This document shows positions 7,884 through 15,863 of a stretch of 64,000 bases of DNA, piece after piece. Every line of letters begins with the position of its first letter. The first letter of the stretch is position 1. The DNA comes from Mesorhizobium terrae. Lineage in GTDB: Bacteria; Pseudomonadota; Alphaproteobacteria; Rhizobiales; Rhizobiaceae. The translations under genes were made by a program, and so were the position numbers. The stretch is taken from NCBI RefSeq assembly GCF_008727715.1, contig NZ_CP044218.1, forward strand, positions 5,191,501-5,255,500. The letters run 5' to 3'. Under the pieces are notes generated by a model. That model saw nothing but the letters and a program-made list of their open reading frames with translations, did no database searches and had not been told where the DNA came from.

Positions 7884-9235
7884 CCGATACCGCCGTGACA
7901 AAACCCAATCTCTTCCATTTCACCCGGCTGCCGCGCCCGACGGTGGACCGCGCCGACGGCATTTATCTGTGGGACAAGACCGGGCGCCGCTACATCGATG
8001 GCTCCAGCGGCGCGGTGAACGTCAATATCGGCCACGGCAACCGCGCAGCGATCGAGGCGATGCGGCGGCAGATGGACCGTGTCTCCTTCGCCTACACCAT
8101 CCATTTCGAAAGCGAGCCGGCGCTGGCGCTGGCTCGCGAACTGGCGGCGCGGCTGCCGGAGGGACTGGATCGCATCTATTACGTCTCCGGCGGCTCCGAG
8201 GCGGTGGAAGCCTGCCTGAAACTCGCCAGGCAATGGGCGGTGGCAACGGGTCAGCCCGAGCGCTGGAAGATCATCGGCCGCATGCCGTCCTATCACGGCA
8301 TCACAGTCGGCTCGCTCGGCGTCACCGGCGACGAGGTGCTGACGCCGGCCTTCACGCCGATAGGCAAGGCCATGCCGCTGGTGCCAGCCCCCTTCGTGCA
8401 CCGCGACCGCGACAACCTTTCGCTGGAGGAACGCGGGCTGCGCTACGCCGACATGCTGGAGCAGAAGATCGTCGAAGAAGGCGCCGACAGCGTGCTCGCT
8501 TTCATCATGGAGCCGATCGGCGGAGCGGCCAGCGCAGCGCTTGTGCCTCCGGACAGCTATTTCGCGCGCATTCGCGAGATCTGCGACCGCCACGGCATCC
8601 TCTTGATCCACGACGAGGTGATGACCGGCATCGGCCGCACCGGAAAATTCCTGGGCGGCGATCACTGGAATTGCCGGCCAGACATCGTCGCCCTCTCCAA
8701 GGGCCTGTCTTCCGGCTACGCGCCGCTCGGCGCGGTCGCCGCGACCGAAAAAGTGGTCGGCCCGGTGCTCGAAATGGGCGGCTTCCTGCACGGCCATACC
8801 TATGGCGGCAACCCGGTCGCCACCGCTGCGGGGCTTGCCGTGCTTGGCGAGATCGACCGGCTTGGCCTCATCGACAATGCAACGGCCATGGGCGCTGTCT
8901 TGAAAGGCGAGTTGGAAGCACTGACCCAACGCTTTCCCTTCGTCGCCGACGTGCGCGGCAAGGGCCTGCTTCTCGGCGCCGAACTCTATGCCGATCCGGT
9001 CGCCAAAACGCCGCTGCCGCGCGAATGGAATGCCAATGTGCGTCTCATCGATCTCGCCTTCGAGCGCGGCCTGATCATCTATTCGCGCCGGGTGCGCGGC
9101 GGACCGGAGAGCGACAATTTCATGGTCTGCCCGCCGCTGATCGTGACCGCGGAGCAAATCGGCGAAATCGTCGCCGTGCTCGCCGATACGCTGCAAGCAC
9201 TGGCCGGCGAACTCGGCCTGCCCGTCAACTCCTGA
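7880..9235 (+). CDS. Class III (omega) PLP-dependent aminotransferase
   Basis: A 452-residue fold-type-I aminotransferase. The PLP lysine is Lys274 in 'ALSKGLSSGY', the pyridine-nitrogen aspartate is Asp245 in IHDEVMTG, and the phosphate cup is SGGSEA at 103-108. Class III enzymes transfer amino groups from terminal amines or beta-amino acids to pyruvate or 2-oxoglutarate. The start overlaps the stop of the amidase gene, and the next gene begins 8 nt after this stop. Its partner, a beta-keto acid cleavage enzyme, suggests the amino donor is a beta-amino acid that becomes a beta-keto acid (inference). Confidence 0.9.
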   Translation: MTDTAVTKPNLFHFTRLPRPTVDRADGIYLWDKTGRRYIDGSSGAVNVNIGHGNRAAIEAMRRQMDRVSFAYTIHFESEPALALARELAARLPEGLDRIYYVSGGSEAVEACLKLARQWAVATGQPERWKIIGRMPSYHGITVGSLGVTGDEVLTPAFTPIGKAMPLVPAPFVHRDRDNLSLEERGLRYADMLEQKIVEEGADSVLAFIMEPIGGAASAALVPPDSYFARIREICDRHGILLIHDEVMTGIGRTGKFLGGDHWNCRPDIVALSKGLSSGYAPLGAVAATEKVVGPVLEMGGFLHGHTYGGNPVATAAGLAVLGEIDRLGLIDNATAMGAVLKGELEALTQRFPFVADVRGKGLLLGAELYADPVAKTPLPREWNANVRLIDLAFERGLIIYSRRVRGGPESDNFMVCPPLIVTAEQIGEIVAVLADTLQALAGELGLPVNS

Positions 9236-9243
9236 GGATCGTC

Positions 9244-10173
9244 ATGGCATCCGGTAAAGTCATCATCACCTGCGCCATCACCGGTTCGGTGCACACACCG
9301 TCGATGTCGCCGCATCTGCCGGTGACGCCCGACCAGATCGCCGCCGAGGCCATAGCGGCGGCCGAGGCCGGCGCCTCGATCCTGCACCTCCATGCCCGCG
9401 ACCCGCAGGACGGCCGCCCGACCGCCGATCCGGCCGTGTTCACGCAGTTCCTGCCGCGCATCAAGCAGGCGACGGACGCGGTGGTGAACATCACCACCGG
9501 CGGCTCCTCGCTGATGAGCCTGGACGAGCGCCTCGCGGCACCGCTGAAGGCCGAGCCGGAAATGTGCTCGCTCAACATGGGCTCGATGAATTTCGGCCTG
9601 TTCCCGATGCTGGACAAGCCGCGCGACTGGCAGCACGAATGGGAGCCGAAGCTTCTGGAAGCAACGCGCCACACCATTTTCAAGAACACCTTCGCCGACA
9701 TGGAGACCATTCTCGACAAACTCGGCAAGGGTTGCGGCACGCGGTTCGAGTTCGAGTGCTACGATGTCGGCCACCTCTATTCGCTGGCGCATTTCCGCGA
9801 TCGCGGGCTGGTGCAGGGTCCGCTCTTCATCCAGTTCGTGCTGGGTATCCTCGGTGGCATCGGCGCCGATCCGGAAAACCTTCTTCACATGAAGCGGATC
9901 GCCGACAAACTGTTCGGCGGCGACTACAAATTCTCCGTACTGGCCGCCGGGCGCCAGCAGATGCACCTGATTTCGATGGCGGCCGCGATGGGCGGCAATG
10001 TCCGCGTCGGGCTGGAGGACAGTCTTTACGACGGGCGCGCGCTGGCCAAATCCAATGCCGATCAGGTCAAACGCGTCCGGGCCATCCTGGAGGGCCTGTC
10101 GCTGGAAGTGGCCACCCCCGCCGAAGCGCGCCAGATGCTGTCGCTCAAGGGCGGTGACCGGGTGGCGTTCTAG
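9244..10173 (+). CDS. Beta-keto acid cleavage enzyme (BKACE, DUF849)
   Basis: A 309-residue TIM-barrel zinc enzyme of the BKACE family, whose founder Kce condenses a beta-keto acid with acetyl-CoA and splits it into acetoacetate and a new acyl-CoA. The zinc-binding HxH is His48/His50 in HLHARDP; 'GGNVRVGLEDSLYDGR' near residue 250 is also typical. BKACE members differ in substrate and this one cannot be assigned from sequence alone. GAGG precedes the ATG. Third gene of the operon, 8 nt from its predecessor and 2 nt from its successor. Confidence 0.9.
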   Translation: MASGKVIITCAITGSVHTPSMSPHLPVTPDQIAAEAIAAAEAGASILHLHARDPQDGRPTADPAVFTQFLPRIKQATDAVVNITTGGSSLMSLDERLAAPLKAEPEMCSLNMGSMNFGLFPMLDKPRDWQHEWEPKLLEATRHTIFKNTFADMETILDKLGKGCGTRFEFECYDVGHLYSLAHFRDRGLVQGPLFIQFVLGILGGIGADPENLLHMKRIADKLFGGDYKFSVLAAGRQQMHLISMAAAMGGNVRVGLEDSLYDGRALAKSNADQVKRVRAILEGLSLEVATPAEARQMLSLKGGDRVAF

Positions 10174-10175
10174 CG

Positions 10176-10700
10176 ATGACCACCAAAGACGCAAAGCATG
10201 TCCGGGTGCATATCCGTCCCGGCCGGGTCGAGGATGCTGAGAACATCCATGCGGCGCTGCTCGGCATCGCCGAGACGGTCGGCGAGCTGCCCAAGATGCG
10301 ATCGACACCGGAAGATATCCGCCGCGACGGTTTCGGCTCCAAGCCGCATTTCCAGGTGCTGATCGCAGAAATTGATTCAGAATTCGCCGGCATCTGCCTG
10401 TATTTCCCCATTTATTCCACGTGGAGAGGCCGGCCAGGCGCCTTTGTTCAGGACCTTTTTGTCGGCAAGGATTTTCGCGGCATGAAGGTCGGCGAAAAGC
10501 TGCTGCGGCAGCTGGCGCGGCTCGTTAAGCAGGAGGGTGGCGTCTATCTGGAACTGGCGGTCGACACCGGCAATATCGGCGCGCAACGGTTCTACGAGCG
10601 CATCGGCATCGCCCATCAGGACGACGATCAGGTACACAGGATCATCGGCGATGCGTTCTTCGCCTTCGCCGAAGCCGGGGATTTGGGGGACGAGCGATGA
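10176..10700 (+). CDS. GNAT-family N-acetyltransferase
   Basis: A 174-residue acetyl-CoA-dependent acyltransferase. The GNAT core is seen as 'FVQDLFVGKDFRGMKVGEKL' (beta4 plus pyrophosphate-binding region) near 85-105, followed by 'LELAVDTGNIGAQRFYERIG', the usual motif B. The arrangement is that of diamine/polyamine and amino-group acetyltransferases. It sits between the BKACE and a polyamine-deacetylase-like gene, overlapping the latter by 4 nt, so an acetylation/deacetylation pair acting on the same amine is plausible. Confidence 0.87.
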   Translation: MTTKDAKHVRVHIRPGRVEDAENIHAALLGIAETVGELPKMRSTPEDIRRDGFGSKPHFQVLIAEIDSEFAGICLYFPIYSTWRGRPGAFVQDLFVGKDFRGMKVGEKLLRQLARLVKQEGGVYLELAVDTGNIGAQRFYERIGIAHQDDDQVHRIIGDAFFAFAEAGDLGDER

Positions 10701-11734
10701 AAGCCTTTTATGCCGCAGAGCAGAAACGCCACGCCCCCAAGGCCTTCCTGTCCAGCGGCGCACCACAACCAAATCCGGAACAGCCGGAGCGTGTCGAAAG
10801 GCTGAAGTCGGGCGCGATTGCCGCCGGCTGTTCGATCGAGCGGCCGCGCAACCATGGCCTTGGACCGGTGGCGGCGGTGCACACGCCGGAATATCTCGAT
10901 TTCCTCGAACATATTTTCGAACGCTGGCAGCGCATCGAGGGCGCTTCCGCCGAAGTCATCCCCAACATCCATCCCATCGCGCGTGGCGGCTCCTATCCGG
11001 CCTCGGCGGTCGGACAGGCCGGCTACCACATGGCCGACACAGCCTGCCCGATCTCGGCCGAGACCTGGGACAGCGCCTTGTGGAGCGCGTGGAGCGCCGT
11101 CGAGGCGGCCGAGGCCGTCCTGTCGGGCGAGCTCGCCGCCTATGCGCTTTGCCGTCCGCCCGGCCATCACGCCTTCGCCGACGTCGCCGGCGGTTTCTGC
11201 TTTATCAACAATTCGGCCGTGGCCGCCCAGGTGCTGCGCCGGGATGCGGCGCGCGTGGCGATCCTCGATGTCGATCTGCACCACGGCAACGGCACGCAAG
11301 GCATCTTCTATGCCCGTCCGGACGTGCTGACCGTTTCGATCCATGCCGACCCGGTGCGCTTCTACCCCTTCTTCTGGGGCCACGCCGACGAACGCGGCGA
11401 AGGTCCGGGGCTAGGCTATAATTTCAACCTGCCACTGCCGCGCAAATCGGGCGACGAGGCGTTTCTGGATACGCTTAACACGGCGTTCCGGCGCATCCGC
11501 GGTTTCGCGCCGGACGCGCTCGTCGTCGCGCTCGGCCTCGACGCATTCGAGGGCGATCCATTCGGCGGACTGTCGGTGTCGACACCCGGCTTCGCGCGCA
11601 TCGGCGAAGCGATCGGCAAGCTCGGCCTGCCGACCGTGATCGTGCAGGAGGGAGGCTATCTCTGCGACGCGCTCGGTGCCAATCTGACAGCCTTCCTCAC
11701 CGGCTTCGGCGACAGCCACCGCCCGGCAAGATAA
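10697..11734 (+). CDS. Histone deacetylase/acetylpolyamine amidohydrolase family
   Basis: A 345-residue zinc amidohydrolase of the HDAC superfamily. The charge-relay histidines are in RPPGHH (157-158), the zinc ligands are Asp193 and His195 in 'DVDLHHGNGT' and Asp282 in GLDAFEGDP, and the transition-state tyrosine is Tyr321 in EGGY. Bacterial members remove acetyl groups from acetylated polyamines or small amides. The start overlaps the GNAT stop. It ends the five-gene operon; with the DMFase-like protein it gives this operon two unrelated amide hydrolases. Confidence 0.9.
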   Translation: MKAFYAAEQKRHAPKAFLSSGAPQPNPEQPERVERLKSGAIAAGCSIERPRNHGLGPVAAVHTPEYLDFLEHIFERWQRIEGASAEVIPNIHPIARGGSYPASAVGQAGYHMADTACPISAETWDSALWSAWSAVEAAEAVLSGELAAYALCRPPGHHAFADVAGGFCFINNSAVAAQVLRRDAARVAILDVDLHHGNGTQGIFYARPDVLTVSIHADPVRFYPFFWGHADERGEGPGLGYNFNLPLPRKSGDEAFLDTLNTAFRRIRGFAPDALVVALGLDAFEGDPFGGLSVSTPGFARIGEAIGKLGLPTVIVQEGGYLCDALGANLTAFLTGFGDSHRPAR

Positions 11735-11750
11735 CCGCCCATGGCGAAGG

Positions 11751-13013
11751 TTAGCGCTGCTGCCGCAACATGGCGATGATGCGGGCAGCGCTTTCCAGCG
11801 TCTCGTCGATCTCGGCGGCGGTGTTGTAATGCGCGATGCCGATGCGCACGACACCCTCCTCCGCCGGGATGCCGAGCTGGTGGACAATCTCCCACGCGTA
11901 GTTGTGGCCCGACCACAGGAAAATGCCTTCGGCGTTCATTTGCCTGGCGATGCTTTCCGGCGCGATGCCTTCCACCGTGAAGGAAACGGTCGGCACGCGC
12001 TCATTCACCCGCGCAGGCTCGGTGATGCCGTGGATGGTCAGACCCTTTATGGCGGAAAGCCCGTCGATCAGCCGCGGCGCCAGCACGTTCTCATAGGCAA
12101 TGGCCGCCTTGAAGGCGGCGGCGATCTTCTGGCGCCGCGTGCCGTGTTCGCCGGTCGCCTCACCCAGCTTTTCGAAATATCCGACGGCGGCGGTCAGGCC
12201 GGCCATCAGCTCGATCTGCGGCGTTCCGAGTTCGAACCGCTCCGGCAGGCCGTTTGAAGAGCAGCGGCACTTATAAGGCTGCAGTGCGTCGATCACCGAA
12301 CGCTTGCCCCACAAGATGCCCATATGCGGGCCGAAGAACTTGTAGGCCGAGCAGGCCAGGAAATCGCAACCGATTTCGGCGACGTCGACAAGCCCATGCG
12401 GCGCGAACTGCACGGCATCGACATAGACCAGCGCGCCGGCCTGCTTGGCGATGCGCGTCAGTTCCTTCACCCGGTTGATCGAGCCGGTGAGGTTGGAGGC
12501 ATAGTTCAGCGCCACCAGCCGCGTGCGATCGTTCAGAAGCGCTGCAAGGGCCGCTCCCTCGACCTGCCAGCTCTGCTGGTCGAAGGGCAGCCAGCGCACG
12601 ACAAGGCCGCGGTCTTCCGCCAGTTGCAGCCAGGGCGAGACGTTGCCCTCGTGGTCCATGCGGGTGAGGATGATCTCATCGCCGGGCTTGAAATCGCGGC
12701 CGAGCGTGCGCGACATATGGTAGGTCAGCGTCGTCATATTGGCGCCGATGATGATTTCCTCGGGCGAAGCAGCACCTACGAAATCGGCCATGGCGGCATG
12801 GGCATCATCCACCACCTTCTGGGCGGCCAGCGTCGTCTCGAAGAAGCCGCCGAGATTGGCGTTGGTTTCGACAAGGCAACGCGACACCGCATCCGCCACG
12901 GATTTCGGCACCTGGGTTCCGGCCGGGTTGTCGAGATAGATGCGACGGCGGCCCTTGTCGGTCAGGGAAAGTGCCGGAAACGCGTCGCGCACGGCCTCGA
13001 TCGGAAAATCCAT
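11751..13013 (-). CDS. Class V aminotransferase, cysteine-desulfurase-like
   Basis: A 420-residue PLP enzyme of the cysteine desulfurase-like (VC1184-type) group. The PLP lysine lies in 'SAYKFFGPHMG', and 'YVDAVQFAPHGLVD' carries the aspartate and the following histidine. The family resembles SufS/IscS and CsdA but its substrate is unproven. The ATG was chosen for GAGAGGACAGC upstream; a frame extension of 40 codons has no ribosome binding site. It converges on the amidase operon with a 16-nt gap. Confidence 0.85.
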   Translation of the reverse strand: MDFPIEAVRDAFPALSLTDKGRRRIYLDNPAGTQVPKSVADAVSRCLVETNANLGGFFETTLAAQKVVDDAHAAMADFVGAASPEEIIIGANMTTLTYHMSRTLGRDFKPGDEIILTRMDHEGNVSPWLQLAEDRGLVVRWLPFDQQSWQVEGAALAALLNDRTRLVALNYASNLTGSINRVKELTRIAKQAGALVYVDAVQFAPHGLVDVAEIGCDFLACSAYKFFGPHMGILWGKRSVIDALQPYKCRCSSNGLPERFELGTPQIELMAGLTAAVGYFEKLGEATGEHGTRRQKIAAAFKAAIAYENVLAPRLIDGLSAIKGLTIHGITEPARVNERVPTVSFTVEGIAPESIARQMNAEGIFLWSGHNYAWEIVHQLGIPAEEGVVRIGIAHYNTAAEIDETLESAARIIAMLRQQR

Positions 13014-13066
13014 GCTGTCCTCTCTGTTTGTGACCGTGCCTAGATGCAGCACGCGTGGCCACCGGG

Positions 13067-14128
13067 CTAGGGACAGGGATTGCCGACCCGCTGATGCACG
13101 GCATCGACCGCCTTCTGCATGTCCTCGGTCCACACGACGGCTGCGGCGGCAAGCGCGATCTCGAGCTGAGGCAGGCTGGTGGCGCCGATGATGCTCGACG
13201 CCACGAAGGGCCGGCTCGCCACATAGGCACCGGCAAACAGCGCCGGCTCCATGCCGAAAGAACGCGCCAGCTCGCTGTATTCGAGCAGCACCTCGGCGGC
13301 GTTCGGCGTTTCATAGCGCTGGCCGCGGTTGAACAGCTGCGAGCGCGAACCCGCCGGCCGCGCGCCATGGTCGTATTTGCCGGTGAGATAGCCTTGCCCC
13401 AGCGGCGAATAGGCAAGCAGCGACACGTCCTCGCGGGCACAGGCTTCGGCGAGATTGACCTCGAAGGTGCGGTTGACGAGATTGTAGGCGTTCTGCAGGG
13501 AAACGGCGCGAGGCCCTATCCCCTTTTCGCTCTCGGTGATGAAACGCATCAGCCCCCAGGAACTCTCGTTGGACAGGCCGAAATGGCGGATCTTGCCGGC
13601 CTTCACCAGTTCGTCAAAGACGGCAAGCGTCTCGACGATCGGGGTCTCGTCGCCACTGGTGGAATCGGCACGTGGCGGCGTGCCGCCAACGCGGGTCGGA
13701 TTGGCACCCCAGGGCACATCGCGTTCCGGCCAGTGAATCTGGTAGAGATCGACATAGTCGGTGCCGAGCTTGGCGAGCGATTTGTCGATGGCGTCGAAAA
13801 TGTCGGCGCGTACGAGTTTTGAAGGACGTCCGCCGCGAAACCAGTCGCTGGCGGTGCGGCCGACAACCTTGGTGGCCAACAGCACACGGTCGCGATTGCC
13901 ACGCGCCTTCATCCAATTGCCGATGATCGTCTCGGTGCGCCCCTGCGTCTCCGCCTTTGGCGGGATCGGGTAAAGCTCCGCCGTATCGATGAAGTTGACG
14001 CCGCGCGCGAAGGCCAGATCCATCTGCGCGTGCCCTTCCGTCTCCGTATTCTGCTGTCCCCAGGTCATCGAGCCGAGGCATATCTGCGAAACAAGAAGAT
14101 CGGTCCGGCCGAGACGGCGCTTTTGCAT
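13067..14128 (-). CDS. Aldo/keto reductase
   Basis: A 353-residue NADPH-dependent aldo/keto reductase of the Tas/YajO-like group ('MQKRRLGRTDLLVSQICLGS'). The catalytic tetrad is visible: Asp and Tyr in 'FIDTAELY', Lys in 'LLATKVVG' and His in 'QIHWP'. Substrate is unknown. The ATG follows GGAGCCGATC. It lies about 50 nt upstream of the class V aminotransferase on the same strand and may be co-transcribed. Confidence 0.87.
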   Translation of the reverse strand: MQKRRLGRTDLLVSQICLGSMTWGQQNTETEGHAQMDLAFARGVNFIDTAELYPIPPKAETQGRTETIIGNWMKARGNRDRVLLATKVVGRTASDWFRGGRPSKLVRADIFDAIDKSLAKLGTDYVDLYQIHWPERDVPWGANPTRVGGTPPRADSTSGDETPIVETLAVFDELVKAGKIRHFGLSNESSWGLMRFITESEKGIGPRAVSLQNAYNLVNRTFEVNLAEACAREDVSLLAYSPLGQGYLTGKYDHGARPAGSRSQLFNRGQRYETPNAAEVLLEYSELARSFGMEPALFAGAYVASRPFVASSIIGATSLPQLEIALAAAAVVWTEDMQKAVDAVHQRVGNPCP

Positions 14129-14253
14129 GATCGGCTCCAGGAAGCGTATCGGGAAAGGTCTTGGTTGCGCAGGCGCGCGGGAGGAAACCCAGCATAAGCG
14201 GTGCAAACGTCGAGGCCAAGCCCCGCATGCCGCCACCCTTGCGCAAGAACGGA

Positions 14254-14799
14254 CTAGCGGCGGCGTGTCGCCGCCAGCGCCTTCTGCCGGGCGTCGTCGA
14301 TCAGCATGTTCGCCACCTGCATGCGGATCATGGCCCGTTGCCTCAGATGCGGCGCCACCCGGTCGGGATGATTGGCGAAGGCGAATTCGCGGCGCAGGCG
14401 GGCAAGGTCGGCGGCCTTGGCGACACGGCCGAGGCCGAGTTCGGTGGCGATCGCCTCGGGGTCGATCGGCGGCAGCACTTCCTGCGGCTCGGGATGCTCG
14501 TTGGCCAGTGCGATCCGCGCCTGGTCGAGCAAGGCCGCGAACTCGGCCGCCAGATCGGCTCCGCTCTCGCGATATTCGGCGGCGGCGGCCTCGCCGGCCA
14601 CTTTGATGCGACCGGAGTGCAGCTCGTCGACAACGGACAGATAGTCGAATGGAATGGTCGGCTTCGCGGCGACGTCCTCCGCCTCGCCGGAGGCGACGAA
14701 CAAATCGTCGAGCAACGAAGCGAAATCTCGCTTGGCCCCGGTTGCGATGTCAGCCTCCCAGCAATGCGTGCCCAACCGGGCTTTGCACGGACGATACAT
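14254..14799 (-). CDS. Degenerate J-domain-like protein
   Basis: A 181-residue soluble protein. The C-terminal part ('LARLRREFAFANHPDRVAPH', then 'MQVANMLIDDARQ') keeps the HPD tripeptide and the helix pattern of a DnaJ J-domain, but no Gly/Phe region or zinc fingers are present. The N-terminal half is acidic and unlike any domain I recognise. A function as a co-chaperone is possible but unproven. The start codon is uncertain; the first ATG of the frame was used. Confidence 0.65.
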   Translation of the reverse strand: MYRPCKARLGTHCWEADIATGAKRDFASLLDDLFVASGEAEDVAAKPTIPFDYLSVVDELHSGRIKVAGEAAAAEYRESGADLAAEFAALLDQARIALANEHPEPQEVLPPIDPEAIATELGLGRVAKAADLARLRREFAFANHPDRVAPHLRQRAMIRMQVANMLIDDARQKALAATRRR

Positions 14800-14905
14800 C
14801 CGGCCAGTTAAGAATGCATGCCTTCGGCAAGGGTTTTTTTGGCGTTGCTTAACGCTGGCGATCCTAGCCCATCATCGCGCCGATTATCCTCCTCGCTGCG
14901 ACATA

Positions 14906-14954
14906 TTGTGCAATGCAACATAAAACAGCGTTCCGTGGCCATGCTGCACTGCAA
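14906..14954 (+). promoter_or_regulatory. Two TGC-N3-GCA motifs resembling PhaR/PhbF sites
   Basis: Two copies of a TGCnnnGCAA motif 36 bp apart: TTGTGCAATGCAA and TGCTGCACTGCAA. The second fits the TG-N-TGC-N3-GCAA pattern described for PhbF/PhaR regulators of polyhydroxyalkanoate genes; the first differs by one base. They lie between the J-domain-like gene and a small plus-strand frame and could control either. Binding is inferred from sequence only. Confidence 0.4.
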
Positions 14955-15011
14955 CAACGGTCATGAATCACCTATATGAGGAGACGGGAGGACCAACCGG
15001 AGCCGAGAACC

Positions 15012-15176
15012 ATGGGGTTCTTCACCGAGATGTTCGCCCGCCCGCGGCCGCAGGAACAGGTGCGCTACAGCGCATCGCTGGCGCTTATCTATGCGATGAG
15101 CCGTACCGATCGCGCCGAGACCGGTATCAGGCCGATCGACTTTCCGCGCATCGCACGCCGCCCGGCACTTCGCTGA
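15012..15176 (+). CDS. Possible small protein, 54 aa, unknown function
   Basis: An open frame of 54 codons beginning MGFFTEMFARPRPQEQ. GGAG lies 9 nt before the ATG, and two TGCnnnGCAA motifs sit 60-105 bp upstream, which makes a transcribed gene more likely. No domain or membrane segment is recognisable. A longer start 36 nt upstream is possible. It converges on the DUF1993 gene. The frame may be spurious. Confidence 0.35.
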   Translation: MGFFTEMFARPRPQEQVRYSASLALIYAMSRTDRAETGIRPIDFPRIARRPALR

Positions 15177-15221
15177 CCACCGTCAGCCAATATGCGGCAG
15201 CCGGTATTCCGGCTGTCGGCC

Positions 15222-15737
15222 TCAGGATCGCTGCCCGCCACTGATGAAAGTCACCTTGCCCAGCGGCACGCCGTTGTGACGCAGGATGTCGTAGGCGGTG
15301 GTGACGTGGAAATAGAAGTTGGGCATGGCGAAATGCAGCAGATATTGCAGGCCCGGCATGGCGATCTGCCTTCCACCCAGCTTCATTTCGATATTCTTCT
15401 CCTCCGACCCGTCGAGGTCCTGCGCCGAGAAAGTCGCCAGGTAATCGGTCGTGCGGCCGATGCGGGCGTGCAGGTCGTCGAAGCTCTGCTCGTCGTCCTC
15501 GAAACGCGGCGCCTCGCGCCCGGCCAGCCTGGAACTCGCGCCCTTGGCGTGATCCGTCGCGATCTGCACTTGGCGGGTCAGCGGATACATGTCCGGCGCA
15601 AGGCGCGCGAGCAAGAACACGTCCGGGTCGATCTTGCGGTCGACAGCGTTCTGCTCGGCGGCATTGAGCACGCCGGCAAGTGCCTTCAGCCTGGCTGAAA
15701 ACACCGCAATCGAGGCATCGTACATGGATATCGCCAT
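15222..15737 (-). CDS. DUF1993 family protein
   Basis: A 171-residue protein matching the DUF1993 family: 'MYDASIAVFSARLKALAGVL' at the N-terminus and 'YLLHFAMPNFYFHVTTAYDI' near the end. The fold is a DinB-like four-helix bundle, and His residues near 135-141 could bind a metal. No biochemical function is established. The ATG follows GGAGCGGCCT. Confidence 0.82.
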   Translation of the reverse strand: MAISMYDASIAVFSARLKALAGVLNAAEQNAVDRKIDPDVFLLARLAPDMYPLTRQVQIATDHAKGASSRLAGREAPRFEDDEQSFDDLHARIGRTTDYLATFSAQDLDGSEEKNIEMKLGGRQIAMPGLQYLLHFAMPNFYFHVTTAYDILRHNGVPLGKVTFISGGQRS

Positions 15738-15863
15738 AGGCCGCTCCGTTCTTGACCGCTAAAAGAGCTAGCGCTTTCGCGCACGATTCTTCAAGTGTCG
15801 CGCAGGCGTCACGCGCCTGCCTCAATCGATGTGGATGCTGCCCCTGTCGACTGGAGATTCCCG

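Noticed and set aside
7640..9196. Long open frame on the minus strand across the aminotransferase gene
   Set aside because: It is antisense to a clear class III aminotransferase with intact motifs, has no recognisable domain and reflects high GC content.
7846..10173. A 775-codon plus-strand frame that joins the aminotransferase and BKACE regions
   Set aside because: Only its last 309 codons (the BKACE) look like protein; the first part is a wrong-frame read of the aminotransferase, so it is not a fusion protein.
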